From Photobacterium sp. CCB-ST2H9 (GTDB taxonomy: Bacteria; Pseudomonadota; Gammaproteobacteria; Enterobacterales; Vibrionaceae), in assembly GCF_023151555.2 (NCBI RefSeq), contig NZ_CP100425.1, positions 1,922,001 through 1,986,000 of the forward strand: a stretch of DNA of 64,000 bases, given 5' to 3'. The notes under the pieces were generated by a model. It was not told where the DNA came from and ran no database searches. It worked only from the letters and a program-made list of their open reading frames with translations. The translations under genes were made by a program, and so were the position numbers. Shown here piece after piece: positions 54,082-63,871 of this stretch; positions within the stretch are counted from its first letter, which is position 1, and every line of letters starts with the position of its first letter.

Positions 54082-54972
54082 CTAAGATTCACCAGGAATT
54101 ACTTCAGCCTTAGCCCTGAACCACCGGCCTCCCAAGACACACACAGCCAGACCGAGAAAAATGAACCCCGCACCTAAAATTTCTGATTCTGCCATTCGCT
54201 CACCAAGCAGCAAAGCCGCTGTAATCATCCCGACCACAGGGATCAGCAAGGCAAAAGGAGTGACTGTGGCAGCAGGATAACTCTTCAGTAAGTGTCCCCA
54301 TAAAGCAAACGCCAGGAGGGTCGAAATATAACTGACATAGGATATTGCCAGCCAGGTCTCTGTTTTTGCTGCGAGTAATAACGAAATTGGGTCAGATGTT
54401 TCTGTGAAGTAAGAAATGACGAGCAACGGAGCCGGCGGAACCAGACTCACCCAGACCATAAAATGTAACAGGTTCACCCCTTTCATACGTTTCATAATGC
54501 TGTTCGCAATTGCCCAGCAGAAGGCAGCCGCAAGGATCATCACAAGACCCAGGACAGTGATATTTCCGCCACTTTCCATCAGAAATAAGCTGAAGCCTGT
54601 GCTCGCAATCAAGATTCCTATGGCATGATGCTTGCCGATCGCTTCTTTGTAGAGCAACACGCTCAGGCCAATCGTAAAAAATACCTGCGCCTGCAAAATC
54701 AGGGAAGATAAACCTGCCGATGCATCCGCTTTCATTGCGATAAATAACAGCCCGAATTTCAATACACCGAGAAACAGCCCGACGCCAAGTACGTTGAACA
54801 CCGATGTCTTTGGAAAAGGCACAAAAAAGACAGCCGGTAACGCAACCACAGCAAACCGTAATGCAGAAAATAAAATGGGTGGCAGTGTTTCCAGACCGAT
54901 TTTAATCGCAGAAAAATTCACGCCCCAAATCAGAACAACCAGCAACGCTGTGGCGATATCTTTTGACTTCAT
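54082..54972 (-). CDS. EamA/DMT family exporter
   Basis: 296 residues with ten predicted helices in two EamA repeats. The N-terminus ALLVVLIWGVNFSAIKIGLETLPP and the C-terminal PFALLIPVVGMITAALLLGERM are close to E. coli EamA (YdeD), an exporter of O-acetylserine and cysteine. Specificity in this host is inference. It is on the same strand as the O-methyltransferase gene upstream (27-base gap), so the two may be co-transcribed. Confidence 0.9.
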   Translation of the reverse strand: MKSKDIATALLVVLIWGVNFSAIKIGLETLPPILFSALRFAVVALPAVFFVPFPKTSVFNVLGVGLFLGVLKFGLLFIAMKADASAGLSSLILQAQVFFTIGLSVLLYKEAIGKHHAIGILIASTGFSLFLMESGGNITVLGLVMILAAAFCWAIANSIMKRMKGVNLLHFMVWVSLVPPAPLLVISYFTETSDPISLLLAAKTETWLAISYVSYISTLLAFALWGHLLKSYPAATVTPFALLIPVVGMITAALLLGERMAESEILGAGFIFLGLAVCVLGGRWFRAKAEVIPGES

Positions 54973-54999
54973 GTTTCATTCCTTGATTCAACAGCAGCA

Positions 55000-55572
55000 T
55001 CAGGCTTTGTGGACGACAAATTCACCCTTTCCGACCGGTAACAGGCAAGACGTCAACGTGTCTTTGGTACTTAAATAGGCCATAAAGTCTTCCAGTTCAT
55101 GCCGGTGTGACATGGCATTGTCACACACCAGTACCCCGCCTGAAGACAATCGGCTTAAAAGGTCATCTGCATACGCCAGATATGATGAACGATCAGCATC
55201 CAGAAAAATCAGATCGAACATCTGCTGGTTGCCACGAAGAAATTCGCCGGCGTCAGCCTGAACCTGCACAATGCGATCCTGCAGTTCTGCGCGGGCAAAG
55301 TTCTCGGCTGCCATCTGAGCTTTATCAGCAAGCTTTTCAACCGTCACAACTTTGCCGGATGCCGGAAGCGCTGATGCCAGCCAAAGCGTGGAATATCCGT
55401 TTGAAGTGCCGATTTCCAGCACCAGCTCCGCTTTGGAAGCCTTCACCATGACAGCCAGAAACTCACCTGTGTCACGGGTGATATTCAGCAGTTTTTTGGC
55501 TCGGTTCGTTTCACTCGCATCATTCTGTTCACCCAAAATTTCCAGCTCATGCAGCAAGTCTGATAGCGGCAT
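55000..55572 (-). CDS. SAM-dependent O-methyltransferase
   Basis: 190 residues. The SAM-binding motif I is LVLEIGTSNGYSTLWLASAL, with VVTVEKLADKAQMA (Glu of motif post-I) and FDLIFLDADRSSY (metal-binding Asp region). This is the COMT/CCoAOMT-like class that methylates catechols and similar hydroxyls in a metal-dependent way. The substrate is unknown. It may be the first gene of an operon with the EamA exporter. Confidence 0.88.
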   Translation of the reverse strand: MPLSDLLHELEILGEQNDASETNRAKKLLNITRDTGEFLAVMVKASKAELVLEIGTSNGYSTLWLASALPASGKVVTVEKLADKAQMAAENFARAELQDRIVQVQADAGEFLRGNQQMFDLIFLDADRSSYLAYADDLLSRLSSGGVLVCDNAMSHRHELEDFMAYLSTKDTLTSCLLPVGKGEFVVHKA

Positions 55573-55689
55573 ACTTCCTCCCTGAAAGCGCAGTCATGAA
55601 GTTGTGGATCTCATCTGACGACAGATGAAAATGATATGCAGCGAGAAACATATCAGGTGTGCAGGGTTTGGGCAATGCTGGCCGGGCAA

Positions 55690-55714
55690 CAAAAAAAGGC
55701 TGCACAAGGCAGCC
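55690..55714 (-). terminator. Intrinsic terminator on the minus strand
   Basis: On the minus strand, GGCTGC pairs with GCAGCC around a 5-base loop and is followed by seven T. It ends the transcript of the lipoprotein gene at 55852-56229. Confidence 0.8.
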
Positions 55715-55851
55715 AAGCATCACAACTAACTGGGCTTTTATGCCCATTCTTATACCGTTCAACATCTATCTGCACTGGCAGATGAATGTATCAGTTAGAT
55801 GTAACGACCCACTGAACGGTGATATTAAACTTTATGATGAAATTAATTGAA

Positions 55852-56229
55852 TTAGTTATCCTTTGCGCAAGGCACAACCAACTTTTCCTGATAACCGCAC
55901 ATGACCGGATAACTAGTCGCATGCCGGATATCCGGCACTTCCGTCAGCACATGATCTTTATAATGCCGCCATGTATATTCAGCCATCCGGACACAGTAGG
56001 CAGGGTTTGAGTCGGCATGACATAACTGTCTGGCACGAAGTAAAGCCGACATTTCGACCTTGCACTGTTGGATCTGTTGCTCATCCTGATAGAGCTGAGA
56101 ACATAACGACAACTGATCTTCATTTGTTGAAACTGCTTCACGTGAAATATCACGCCAATGGATTTTGGATGACGCACAAGCACAGAGAAAACTGCAGAGT
56201 TGCAAAATCAGCAACCACCGAATCCACAT
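55852..56229 (-). CDS. Putative cysteine-rich lipoprotein
   Basis: About 125 residues. From the ATG at 56229 (AAGGG upstream) the N-terminus is a lipoprotein signal, WIRWLLILQLCSFLCAC, with a lipobox-like LCAC and the lipidated Cys at about residue 17. The mature part has six further cysteines in paired spacing (LSLCSQLY, IQQCKVEM, RQLCHAD, YCVRMAEY, VMCGYQE, VPCAKDN), suggesting disulfides in the periplasm. I do not recognise a family. Terminators lie on both sides, so it is a single-gene transcript. Confidence 0.7.
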   Translation of the reverse strand: MWIRWLLILQLCSFLCACASSKIHWRDISREAVSTNEDQLSLCSQLYQDEQQIQQCKVEMSALLRARQLCHADSNPAYCVRMAEYTWRHYKDHVLTEVPDIRHATSYPVMCGYQEKLVVPCAKDN

Positions 56230-56303
56230 AACAAGCCCTTCCTTTCGCTTTAACCCTATAAAAAAGCGACCGTTAAGGAATGGTTCATAAATGTCGGGGG
56301 CCG

Positions 56304-56329
56304 TAAAAAAGCCATGCTTCCGCATGGCT
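56304..56329 (-). terminator. Intrinsic terminator on the minus strand
   Basis: On the minus strand, AGCCATGC pairs exactly with GCATGGCT around a 4-base loop and is followed by a T-run. It lies 34 bases after the small membrane gene at 56363-56599. Confidence 0.82.
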
Positions 56330-56362
56330 GACTCTTAAACTGAGGTGCTGCACACCTCTTCG

Positions 56363-56599
56363 TTAGTGATGTACCGCGGCTGGACGGGATTCCGATTCAC
56401 CATAAGCCTTTCTGAGCTCAGTCACTGCCGTGCTCGGGCCAAGGATCAAAGATACAAACGCAACACCGCCGACTAATAAGACTCCCCCCACGACAGGCCC
56501 CACAACAAAACAGTAGAACGCCAGAAAAGGCAGATATACGGTATAGCGAAGTACCGTTAACAAAATAGCTCTGAAGAAAAAGATTGTGTTCATCATCAT
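56363..56599 (-). CDS. Small membrane protein controlled by the adjacent TetR
   Basis: About 78 residues: MMMNTIFFFRAILL, two predicted helices (TVYLPFLAFYCFVVGPVVGGVLL and VGGVAFVSLILGP), then a polar tail ending AAVHH. I chose the ATG at 56599, preceded by AGGGGT; a longer frame from 56632 would begin inside the operator. It is divergent from a TetR gene, with twin TGAGCGCGCTCA palindromes between. Function unknown; small membrane partners of TetR genes often serve in envelope stress or export. Confidence 0.7.
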   Translation of the reverse strand: MMMNTIFFFRAILLTVLRYTVYLPFLAFYCFVVGPVVGGVLLVGGVAFVSLILGPSTAVTELRKAYGESESRPAAVHH

Positions 56600-56619
56600 C
56601 TGTACCCCTGAAATAAAAT

Positions 56620-56655
56620 TGAGCGCGCTCATTTATGCTAATTTGAGCGCGCTCA
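56620..56655. promoter_or_regulatory. Twin TGAGCGCGCTCA palindromes, probable TetR operators
   Basis: Two exact copies of the 12-bp palindrome TGAGCGCGCTCA (56620-56631 and 56644-56655) lie 24 bp centre to centre, placing them on nearly the same DNA face. They sit between the divergent small membrane gene and the TetR gene, closer to the former. Confidence 0.75.
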
Positions 56656-56738
56656 ATTTTCAAGGGTATCACTGATACTTTTTTCCCGATGCGTTATTAT
56701 GGTGGCAAAAGCAGGATCTTAACCGGGCACAGCCACAG

Positions 56739-57302
56739 ATGAATAAAAGAGAACAAACCCGCCTTAAAATTTTACAGGCAGCCTGGCAGCTGTTTCGTCA
56801 AACCGGGTATCAGGACACGACCACTCGTCTTATTGCGGAACAGGCTGGCGTTGCAGCCGGGACTGTATTCAGCCATTTTCCATCCAAGCTCTCGCTGCTC
56901 AAAGCAGGGCTGATGCAACAAATCGATATGGTTTTGAAAAATGCGAAAGCTGAAGAACCCGATACCCACCCGCAAGGAAAGCTCATCCACTACGCAAACC
57001 ATCTGTACGCTTTTTACTGCAGTGAAGCCGACTTCAGCCGGGAGTTATTCAGAGAATTAATCTGGCAGCAGGAAGAATTTGAGCAGCAGCTGGATGCCTT
57101 TCGTCATCAGCTTTTTGCTCAGGAAGAGAACCACAACCCGGATATGGCTGCCGTGATGATGGATTGTTACTTCATGACTTTAGTTTCCGGGCTGAACGCA
57201 ACTGAGCCTGATGCATCCGTCATGCTGCATCAGTTACAACGAAAACTGCAGGTGTTACAGCTCAGCGAAGCGCCTGACGACGCGCATGCGCCACAGCAAT
57301 GA
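56739..57302 (+). CDS. TetR family regulator
   Basis: 187 residues. The N-terminal HTH is in TTTRLIAEQAGVAAGTVFSHFPSKLSLL (about 28-55), and the helical C-terminal half should bind ligand and dimerise. It is divergent from a small membrane protein gene; two identical palindromes in the gap are the likely operators. The last 41 bases overlap the 3' end of the convergent helicase gene. Confidence 0.9.
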   Translation: MNKREQTRLKILQAAWQLFRQTGYQDTTTRLIAEQAGVAAGTVFSHFPSKLSLLKAGLMQQIDMVLKNAKAEEPDTHPQGKLIHYANHLYAFYCSEADFSRELFRELIWQQEEFEQQLDAFRHQLFAQEENHNPDMAAVMMDCYFMTLVSGLNATEPDASVMLHQLQRKLQVLQLSEAPDDAHAPQQ

Positions 57303-59643
57303 GGCGTTTTTCGAGCACAGATTGCTTACCGGACTGCGCTTTTTCCAGTTCTCGCAGCAAACGGGTGATTTCAGTGTCCAGATATCGGGCATTTTTCGTT
57401 CTGACCAGTGAACGAATCACTTTTTCAGCATTCTCCGGTAACGGCTGTTCAATCGCCCAGCGATAACTGTATCCGGCGATACCCGGGTTCACCGCAACCC
57501 GGCTGGTATCACTCCGGGCTTGCTCTGGCTGTTTCGGAGCAGGCACATCTTCTGTCCGCCCCACCCTCGCATAATATTTTTCTGTCACTGGCGTCCCGGC
57601 TGCAGGTAAATCTCCGGCTTGGTATAACAACGGCCCGATGCTTCCGGCCAGTTCGATCGCCGCTTCTCTGACAAAAGCGCTGGCATTGCGCTTCCCTTTT
57701 TTTTCTGTATCTGTGTAATACACAGCGGCAAAATCTTTCGCACGGGTCAGTGCCACATAAGCGAGACGTCGCTCTTCTTCCTGATCTGTTTTCATGTCTG
57801 TCGCCGCGGGGTTACGGTAAGGGAACGCATCTTTATCCCAAAACGGCAGATAGACCCGGTCATACTCACATCCTTTTGCCCGGAAAATTGTGGTCACCTG
57901 GATACTTTCGGATTGCGCTGGCTGTGCGCTTCGCTCCGTACTGACCTGTCTGGACTGAGCCGAATAAAATTCGAAATATTGCAGCGCTTTTTCACACCGT
58001 TGGTCCATCGTTTCCAGTACGGTTGAAACCGCATCCAGCCGGTCAATCGCTTCTTCGATTTCACTGGCTGTTGCTTCTGTTTTCCATATCCAGCTGTCCA
58101 GCCCGCTTTCCCGGCGATACTGCTCAAAAACGTCAAACGCCTTCTGGCTACCTTTGCGTTGCAGACGCCCCAGTAAATCCAGCCGCTCAATCAGATTGTC
58201 CAGTTTGAGATTCGGGTTCGCTTGACCATGACGTTCTGCAAACCCGGTCCAGGCCTTGCTGTTCATTTTCGCCAGCTGGTCACACAGCGGTTTCAGTTCC
58301 TTATTCGGCACATAACAATGCGGAAACGACATCAGACTGAACATCAGCGTCGAACGATCCTGATCAGCCATCTGTTCAAAACGTCCCACAGCAAGCTGCA
58401 TGACTTCCATCAGCAACCGGACTTCCCTGCTGTTGGCCAGGACAGACGGCACTGGCATCTGGTATGGAATTTGTTTGCTGAGAAACGCCAGTTCAAACAG
58501 CAACGTCTGGGACCAGCGCCGGACCAGAATCGCCACATCGCCCGGCTTGCCGCCTTGCTCAAGGTGTGTCTGTATTGCGGTCACAATTTCTCCGACCTGA
58601 CGTGGCGAACCAGTCAGGCTGACCTGCGTATCTGACACAGCCTCCGAAGGAACCGTCAGAAAATCAGAAAAACGGGCCTGGTTATGTGCAATCAAATGAC
58701 TGGCAGCCAAGGCCAGACTGTGCCCGAAACGAAAGGTCTGAGACAGGGTATAGACAGTCGCAGGTGCGAAGTCCCGCTCAAAGTTGAGCATAAACTGAGG
58801 CGCACTGCCCCGCCAGGTGTAAATACACTGATCCACATCGCCGACAGCCACCAGCTGGCAGCCGTCCCCGAGTAACAGTTTCAGCAGGCGGTACTGTGCA
58901 TTGTTGATGTCCTGAAATTCATCCACAACCAAAAGCCGACACTGATGCTGATAACGCGCCCTCAGGCTGATATTTTGTTCCAGCAGACCAACCACGGTGA
59001 CCAGCCAATCGTCAAAAAACAGCAACCGCTGTGCCTGCCGTAAATGCTCAAAGGCCTGAAAAGCCTGCAGAATAAAACGGTAATCGCTGTTAATTCCGGC
59101 CATCGCAAAGACTTCAGCCGGTGGCAGCATATGCGCTTTCACCAGCCCCACAAAACTCAGCAGCAATTCCAGCGTTTTCGGCTCTTTCAGTTGCTGCTGC
59201 TTGCTGTAAGCCGTTTCTTTGCCGGCCATTTGTCGCAGCACCTGCTTTGCCAGACTTTTATCGTTTTCACCCGGGTTGAAATCGACTCTGAAGCCCGATT
59301 CCGCCAGATAACCGGACTGGTTCAGCACACTCAGACAAAAACTGTGAAAGGTATGCACGGGCACAGGCTGTTCAACACCCGCCTGCGCCAGCTTCCGCTG
59401 AAAGTCACGCCGGATATCACTGTTGAACATCAGCACCAGCATTTCCTGGGCTGGCCGCTTGAGAAGCTGTGACTGAATCAGGCCAACCAGCGTCGTTGTT
59501 TTACCTGTGCCTGCACCGGCAATACATAAGGCATTTCCTTCTTCATGCTGAATAAAACGCTGCTGTTCAGAAGTAAAATGCATGTTGAATACGCCGTGGC
59601 CTGAAAGATGAAGGGACGCGATTTTGCCATAATTTCGTCCCAT
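57262..59643 (-). CDS. UvrD/Rep-like superfamily I DNA helicase
   Basis: About 793 residues. Motifs seen are Walker A AGAGTGKT, motif II DEFQD in LLVVDEFQDINNAQYRL, motif III VGDVDQCIYTWRGSAP, motif IV around QTFRFG, and motif VI in RRLAYVALTRAKD. That is a 3'-5' translocating SF1A helicase of the UvrD/Rep/PcrA kind. The usual start is nearer SEQQRFI; the ATG at 59643 has AGAGG upstream and is used here, while an ATG at 59583 has no ribosome site but starts closer to the fold. The C-terminal region is more divergent. It probably acts in repair or replication restart. It is convergent with the TetR gene. Confidence 0.88.
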   Translation of the reverse strand: MGRNYGKIASLHLSGHGVFNMHFTSEQQRFIQHEEGNALCIAGAGTGKTTTLVGLIQSQLLKRPAQEMLVLMFNSDIRRDFQRKLAQAGVEQPVPVHTFHSFCLSVLNQSGYLAESGFRVDFNPGENDKSLAKQVLRQMAGKETAYSKQQQLKEPKTLELLLSFVGLVKAHMLPPAEVFAMAGINSDYRFILQAFQAFEHLRQAQRLLFFDDWLVTVVGLLEQNISLRARYQHQCRLLVVDEFQDINNAQYRLLKLLLGDGCQLVAVGDVDQCIYTWRGSAPQFMLNFERDFAPATVYTLSQTFRFGHSLALAASHLIAHNQARFSDFLTVPSEAVSDTQVSLTGSPRQVGEIVTAIQTHLEQGGKPGDVAILVRRWSQTLLFELAFLSKQIPYQMPVPSVLANSREVRLLMEVMQLAVGRFEQMADQDRSTLMFSLMSFPHCYVPNKELKPLCDQLAKMNSKAWTGFAERHGQANPNLKLDNLIERLDLLGRLQRKGSQKAFDVFEQYRRESGLDSWIWKTEATASEIEEAIDRLDAVSTVLETMDQRCEKALQYFEFYSAQSRQVSTERSAQPAQSESIQVTTIFRAKGCEYDRVYLPFWDKDAFPYRNPAATDMKTDQEEERRLAYVALTRAKDFAAVYYTDTEKKGKRNASAFVREAAIELAGSIGPLLYQAGDLPAAGTPVTEKYYARVGRTEDVPAPKQPEQARSDTSRVAVNPGIAGYSYRWAIEQPLPENAEKVIRSLVRTKNARYLDTEITRLLRELEKAQSGKQSVLEKRLIAVAHARRQALR

Positions 59644-59724
59644 ACACGAACCTCTGCTCTGTCTTTGCGATTTCTGCTGAATTTTCAGGGATTGCCGGAT
59701 TAACCATCAGTCAGAAAAACACCA

Positions 59725-59740
59725 AGGCAAACGTTTGCTT
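59725..59740 (+). promoter_or_regulatory. PurR operator (PUR box)
   Basis: AGGCAAACGTTTGCTT fits the E. coli PurR consensus ANGCAANCGNTTNCNT at every fixed position. It lies 110 bases upstream of purC and should mediate purine repression. Confidence 0.88.
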
Positions 59741-59766
59741 TTTTGCTGAAAGGCAAAATGACTTCT

Positions 59767-59774
59767 GCTATTAT
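59767..59774 (+). promoter_or_regulatory. Extended -10 promoter element of purC
   Basis: TGCTATTAT contains an extended TG followed by the -10-like TATTAT, about 30 bases downstream of the PUR box. A clear -35 was not identified. Confidence 0.45.
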
Positions 59775-59849
59775 CTGCCTCGCCAACAGGAGGTTTCGCC
59801 CCCTGCCAGTAATTTTCATCGAATTGACTCTTGAAATAGGAACTTCACC

Positions 59850-60953
59850 ATGAGCCTTGCTGATCAAGTTCTCGCTGTAAATGATGATCTCCCAATCCGT
59901 ACCGACCAGCCGGTTCACAGCGGTAAAGTACGCTCCGTTTACTGGCTGACTGAAGCTGACAGCCGCCGCCTGATCCAGGAGAAAGGCTATGATGTCAGCC
60001 CGGATGCCCCGCTGGCAATTATGGTCATCAGCGATCGCATTTCTGCATTCGACTGTATCTGGCACGGTGAAGGCGGCCTGAAAGGCGTTCCGGGAAAAGG
60101 TGCCGCCCTGAATGCGATTTCAAACCACTGGTTCCGCCTGTTCCGTGAGCAGGGTCTGGCAGACAGCCATATTCTGGATATCCCGCACCCCTTCGTCTGG
60201 ATAGTGCAGAAAGCGCGTCCAATCAAAGTAGAAGCCATTTGTCGTCAGTATATTACGGGTTCAATGTGGCGCGCATATGCCAATGGCGACCGTGAGTTTT
60301 GCGGCATTGCAGTCCCGGATGGTCTGCAAAAAGATCAGAAACTGCCAGAGTTACTGATCACCCCATCTACAAAAGGCATCCTGCACGGTATTCCGGGTGT
60401 GCCTGCGGTTGATGATGTCAATGTCACCCGCAACGATCTGCTGAACAATTTCAAAGCCTTCAACTTCAGTAAACTTGAAGACATAGACCATTACGAAACG
60501 CTGCTGAAACAAGGTTTTGGCGTGATCAGTGATGCCCTGGCTCAACTGGATCAGATTTTTGTCGATACCAAGTTCGAATTCGGCTATGTCACCGATGCCA
60601 GTGGTAAAGAAAAAATGATCTATATGGACGAAGTTGGCACGCCGGACTCTTCCCGTATCTGGGACGGCCCGGCTTACCGTGAAGGTCAGATTGTTGAAAA
60701 CTCAAAAGAAGACTTCCGGCAGTTACTGCTGAACCACTTCCCGGATCCGGATATTCTGCTGAATAAAGATCGTATGAATGAACGTGAGGCACTAGCACGT
60801 GATAACGCATTGCCGAAAGAAGTACTGATGCAGGTGTCCCGCATTTATACAGGTATTGCTGAAAAGATTACCGGCAAGAAAATTGTCCTGGGTGGTAATC
60901 CCAAAGAAGAAATCATCACAGTCCTGCGCAATGAATATAGCCTAATCGACTGA
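59850..60953 (+). CDS. purC: Phosphoribosylaminoimidazole-succinocarboxamide synthase (SAICAR synthase)
   Basis: A 367-residue enzyme of purine synthesis that joins CAIR and aspartate using ATP. The length marks the longer form seen in Vibrionaceae and some other marine gammaproteobacteria rather than the roughly 237-residue E. coli form. Seen are [11 protein letters not shown] at the ATP site, [40 protein letters not shown] and the C-terminal [14 protein letters not shown], all typical. TAGGAAC precedes the ATG. A perfect PUR box and a promoter lie upstream, and a strong terminator follows. Confidence 0.97.
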   Translation: MSLADQVLAVNDDLPIRTDQPVHSGKVRSVYWLTEADSRRLIQEKGYDVSPDAPLAIMVISDRISAFDCIWHGEGGLKGVPGKGAALNAISNHWFRLFREQGLADSHILDIPHPFVWIVQKARPIKVEAICRQYITGSMWRAYANGDREFCGIAVPDGLQKDQKLPELLITPSTKGILHGIPGVPAVDDVNVTRNDLLNNFKAFNFSKLEDIDHYETLLKQGFGVISDALAQLDQIFVDTKFEFGYVTDASGKEKMIYMDEVGTPDSSRIWDGPAYREGQIVENSKEDFRQLLLNHFPDPDILLNKDRMNEREALARDNALPKEVLMQVSRIYTGIAEKITGKKIVLGGNPKEEIITVLRNEYSLID

Positions 60954-60980
60954 CAATATTCCTCTCGTTGTATACTTTCA

Positions 60981-61003
60981 GGGCAGCTTCGGCTGCCCTT
61001 TTC
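60981..61003 (+). terminator. Terminator after purC
   Basis: GGGCAGC pairs exactly with GCTGCCC around TTCG, followed by TTTTC. It lies 28 bases after the purC stop. Confidence 0.88.
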
Positions 61004-61168
61004 AATCCGCACAATATTCTTCACTAGCGTCAAATGTATTATTCCTCACAAAATGATTCTCAAAAAACATTCATGCATCACAAATACAAATTTTCGCTAT
61101 TAAGGCTTTTTTGCTGCGGGACGACAATAGAAGGACAAAAACATTCAAAGCAGTAGTTGAGGGACCCA

Positions 61169-63037
61169 ATGAAGTTTAGCCACAAGATCGTTGCCACTTC
61201 GTCGGCAATACTGTTCGCCGCCTTAGTATTACTTTCAGGTATCCAGTACGTTCACACCAGAGATGATGTCAACAAGTTAGTCAGCAGCAGCATCAATGAG
61301 ATCGTTTCCGGCGTGAACCAAACGCTGGTCACCGAGATCGCCAGCCGTACCAAATTAGCAAATATGACAACCAGCCTTGTCGAACAAAATTTCTCTCCTG
61401 AAAACATTCGTACCGTTATCGGTCAATCCGTTTTAGCAAACACTTTTGAACTGACTGGTGTCGGTTTCGAGAAAGATGGCTCCTACATCATCAGTGATCC
61501 AAGCTGGCAGCCTTCCGCAGGCTGGGATCCTCGCAAACGCCCCTGGTATACACAGGCCAGAGACGCCGGGCATATGATCATCACATCCGCCTACCGCGAT
61601 TCAGTCACCAATGAAATTCTGGTTTCTTTTGCTGCGCCAATCAAACAAAGCGGTAAATTTGCAGGCGCCATTTTCTTCGACGTCAGCATGAGTAAAATGG
61701 CCAGCCTCATCAACCAGGCCTCCCTGTTTGATGCAGGTTATCTTTTCCTGATATCTGGCAAAGACACCATCATTGCCCACCCGGATAAGAAGAATAACGG
61801 TAAAATACTGTCTGAAACTTATCCGGGATTAAAGGTATCAGACAAACCCATTGATACTGAGCTGGATAACGAATCTGTGAACGTCAGCTTCCATAAAGTA
61901 GATGGTCAGAATCTGTATATTGGTGCTGTACTGAAAAAAGACATCGCTTTTGCGGCCGTGAACCAAATTAAGCAAAATGCGATTGTGTATTCACTGCTGT
62001 TCATTGCATTTGGCTGTGTAGCAGTTTTCCTGATGGTGAAACGCCTGATGCGTCCACTGGACGTGATTAACCAGGCCATGAGAAACATCTCTTCCGGTCA
62101 GGCTGATCTGACACAGCGTCTCAACACCGATGCTGAACCAGAATTTGCCACTTTGGCACAAAGCTTTAATCAGTTTGCAGAACGGATGCAGCAACAGATT
62201 ATCCGTTCACAAACCTTAAGCCGCGACATCATGCAAGGCACGGAACTCACCGCAGAGGGTGCGAATCGTTCCGCAGAAGCCATGAACCGCCAGCTGCAGC
62301 AACTGGAACAACTGGCCACGGCCATGAATGAAATGGCTTCCACTTCTGCCAATGTCGCTGACAACGCACAAAGCGCCGCGTCTGCAGCTTCTGCAGCCGA
62401 AGAAGCCGCACAACAAGGCAGCAATGTCGTTTCCCGTACATCCGTATCGATTCACGATCTGTCGGATCAAATCGATCAGGCCGTTGATGTGGTCAGAGAA
62501 CTGGAGTCTGCAACCGGGAATATTGAGCGTATTCTTCAGGTCATTAATGACATCGCCGATCAAACCAACCTGCTGGCACTGAATGCGGCGATTGAAGCAG
62601 CAAGGGCGGGTGATTCAGGCCGTGGCTTTGCCGTGGTTGCTGACGAAGTCCGCACGCTGGCCCAACGTACCCAACAATCGACCACAGAAATCCGCCAGAT
62701 GATTGAACAGCTTCAGGCGGGCGCAAGCTCAGCAACCAGCACAATGGCGCTGAGTAAAAACACCGCCAGCAGCACGGTGGCTATGGCACAGGAAGCGGAT
62801 GATGCCCTTTCAAGCATTCGTGAGGCCATTCAGCAAATTAATGATATGAATATACAAATTGCTTCTGCAGCAGAAGAGCAAAGTCTGGTCGCTGAAGACA
62901 TTAACGGTAACACCATCAACATTAAAGATCTGTCGGTTCAGGTAGCTGAAACCGCCAGTGAAACCAGTGTTGCCATGGAAACACAGATTCAGAATGTCCG
63001 AGAGCAGAATGATCTGATGAGACAGTTTACGGTTTAA
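61169..63037 (+). CDS. Methyl-accepting chemotaxis protein, cache-type
   Basis: About 622 residues. Membrane helix 1 ([19 protein letters not shown]) leads into a periplasmic double-cache sensor domain (about 35-270; [18 protein letters not shown] and [11 protein letters not shown] are typical dCache_1 features). Helix 2 ([20 protein letters not shown]) is followed by HAMP and a long MA signalling domain with the conserved tip [18 protein letters not shown] and [15 protein letters not shown]. It should relay a ligand signal to CheA/CheW; the ligand is unknown (dCache often binds amino acids or amines). The ATG at 61169 has GAGGG upstream; a TTG at 61157 is unlikely. Confidence 0.95.
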   Translation: MKFSHKIVATSSAILFAALVLLSGIQYVHTRDDVNKLVSSSINEIVSGVNQTLVTEIASRTKLANMTTSLVEQNFSPENIRTVIGQSVLANTFELTGVGFEKDGSYIISDPSWQPSAGWDPRKRPWYTQARDAGHMIITSAYRDSVTNEILVSFAAPIKQSGKFAGAIFFDVSMSKMASLINQASLFDAGYLFLISGKDTIIAHPDKKNNGKILSETYPGLKVSDKPIDTELDNESVNVSFHKVDGQNLYIGAVLKKDIAFAAVNQIKQNAIVYSLLFIAFGCVAVFLMVKRLMRPLDVINQAMRNISSGQADLTQRLNTDAEPEFATLAQSFNQFAERMQQQIIRSQTLSRDIMQGTELTAEGANRSAEAMNRQLQQLEQLATAMNEMASTSANVADNAQSAASAASAAEEAAQQGSNVVSRTSVSIHDLSDQIDQAVDVVRELESATGNIERILQVINDIADQTNLLALNAAIEAARAGDSGRGFAVVADEVRTLAQRTQQSTTEIRQMIEQLQAGASSATSTMALSKNTASSTVAMAQEADDALSSIREAIQQINDMNIQIASAAEEQSLVAEDINGNTINIKDLSVQVAETASETSVAMETQIQNVREQNDLMRQFTV

Positions 63038-63046
63038 GCTGTGTTT

Positions 63047-63073
63047 TGCCGCCAGATTAATTATCTGGCGGCA
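63047..63073 (+). terminator. Terminator after the chemoreceptor gene
   Basis: TGCCGCCAGAT pairs with ATCTGGCGGCA around a 5-base loop. The T-run is weak (TCATTGTTCT). It lies 9 bases after the stop codon. Confidence 0.6.
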
Positions 63074-63129
63074 TCATTGTTCTATCCCGTGTGGAAATGT
63101 CCGGATAAGGGTTCTGACACGAACGAATT

Positions 63130-63636
63130 TCAGCGTCTCAGGTAAATATGGTCCGCATAACGTTTACCGCCAATTTCGTAAGCTTCAGGAATTTTTTCCT
63201 GTAACGTGAAACCGCACTTTTCCAGCACGCGCTCAGATGCAATATTTCCTTCCGTGACCACCGCTTGAAAGGCATCCAGACCACATTCATCTTCAGCCCA
63301 GTTGATCACGGCGCGCAGGGATTCTGTCCCATAGCCTTTGCCGTAATACTCAGGCATGAACAGATACCCCACTTCCGCAATCCCATCTTTAAGAATGAAT
63401 CCGGTAATTCCGACTTTTTGATGCGTCTGCTTTTCTGTAATCACCAGTGTCAGCCAGCCATCACTTTCTGGCGTCCAGCCGTTCAGACGTGATTCAAACC
63501 TGGTTTTCAATTCGTATTCTGCAGGTGCATCAAAACATTTTTCAATCACAACAGGGGTAACATGCAACGCATAAAAAAGTGACCAGTCTGCTTGCGTGAT
63601 TGGTGTCATGATCAGTTGTTGGGTTTCTAACTTCAT
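63130..63636 (-). CDS. GNAT family N-acetyltransferase (RimJ/RimL-like)
   Basis: About 168 residues. The motifs VGYLFMPEYYGKGYGTESLRAVINWAED and IASERVLEKCGFTLQEKIPEAY are those of the RimJ/RimL/YdaF-like acetyltransferase branch (Acetyltransf_3). The ATG at 63636 has GAGG 10 bases upstream. The substrate is unknown. It is convergent with the chemoreceptor gene, from which the hairpin at 63047 separates it. Confidence 0.88.
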   Translation of the reverse strand: MKLETQQLIMTPITQADWSLFYALHVTPVVIEKCFDAPAEYELKTRFESRLNGWTPESDGWLTLVITEKQTHQKVGITGFILKDGIAEVGYLFMPEYYGKGYGTESLRAVINWAEDECGLDAFQAVVTEGNIASERVLEKCGFTLQEKIPEAYEIGGKRYADHIYLRR

Positions 63637-63830
63637 CCGTGATTTCCTCACCTATTTATCCAACACTATTTTATTTTCCATTCAGGAACTTAACATGGAC
63701 ACAGGGATTCCCACCAGAGCGAATCAGTAAAAAATTCATTTTTAATCAGTCACTTGTCTTATCGGAAATATAGGCGGAAATATAGGCAGAGATGTTGTAC
63801 AGCAACTGGATGTCACACAAAGCCACACTC

Positions 63831-63862
63831 AAAAGACAGACGTCACGATAGTCACGTCTGCC
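63831..63862 (-). terminator. Possible terminator for the right-edge gene
   Basis: On the minus strand, CAGACGT pairs with ACGTCTG around a 10-base loop and is followed by a short T-rich stretch (TCTTTTG). It lies 10 bases after the stop of the partial gene at the right edge. Confidence 0.45.
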
Positions 63863-63871
63863 TTATACAAA

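Noticed and set aside
55547..55765. 72-residue minus-strand frame before the O-methyltransferase gene
   Set aside because: It spans the lipoprotein gene's terminator and overlaps the O-methyltransferase start; no protein features.
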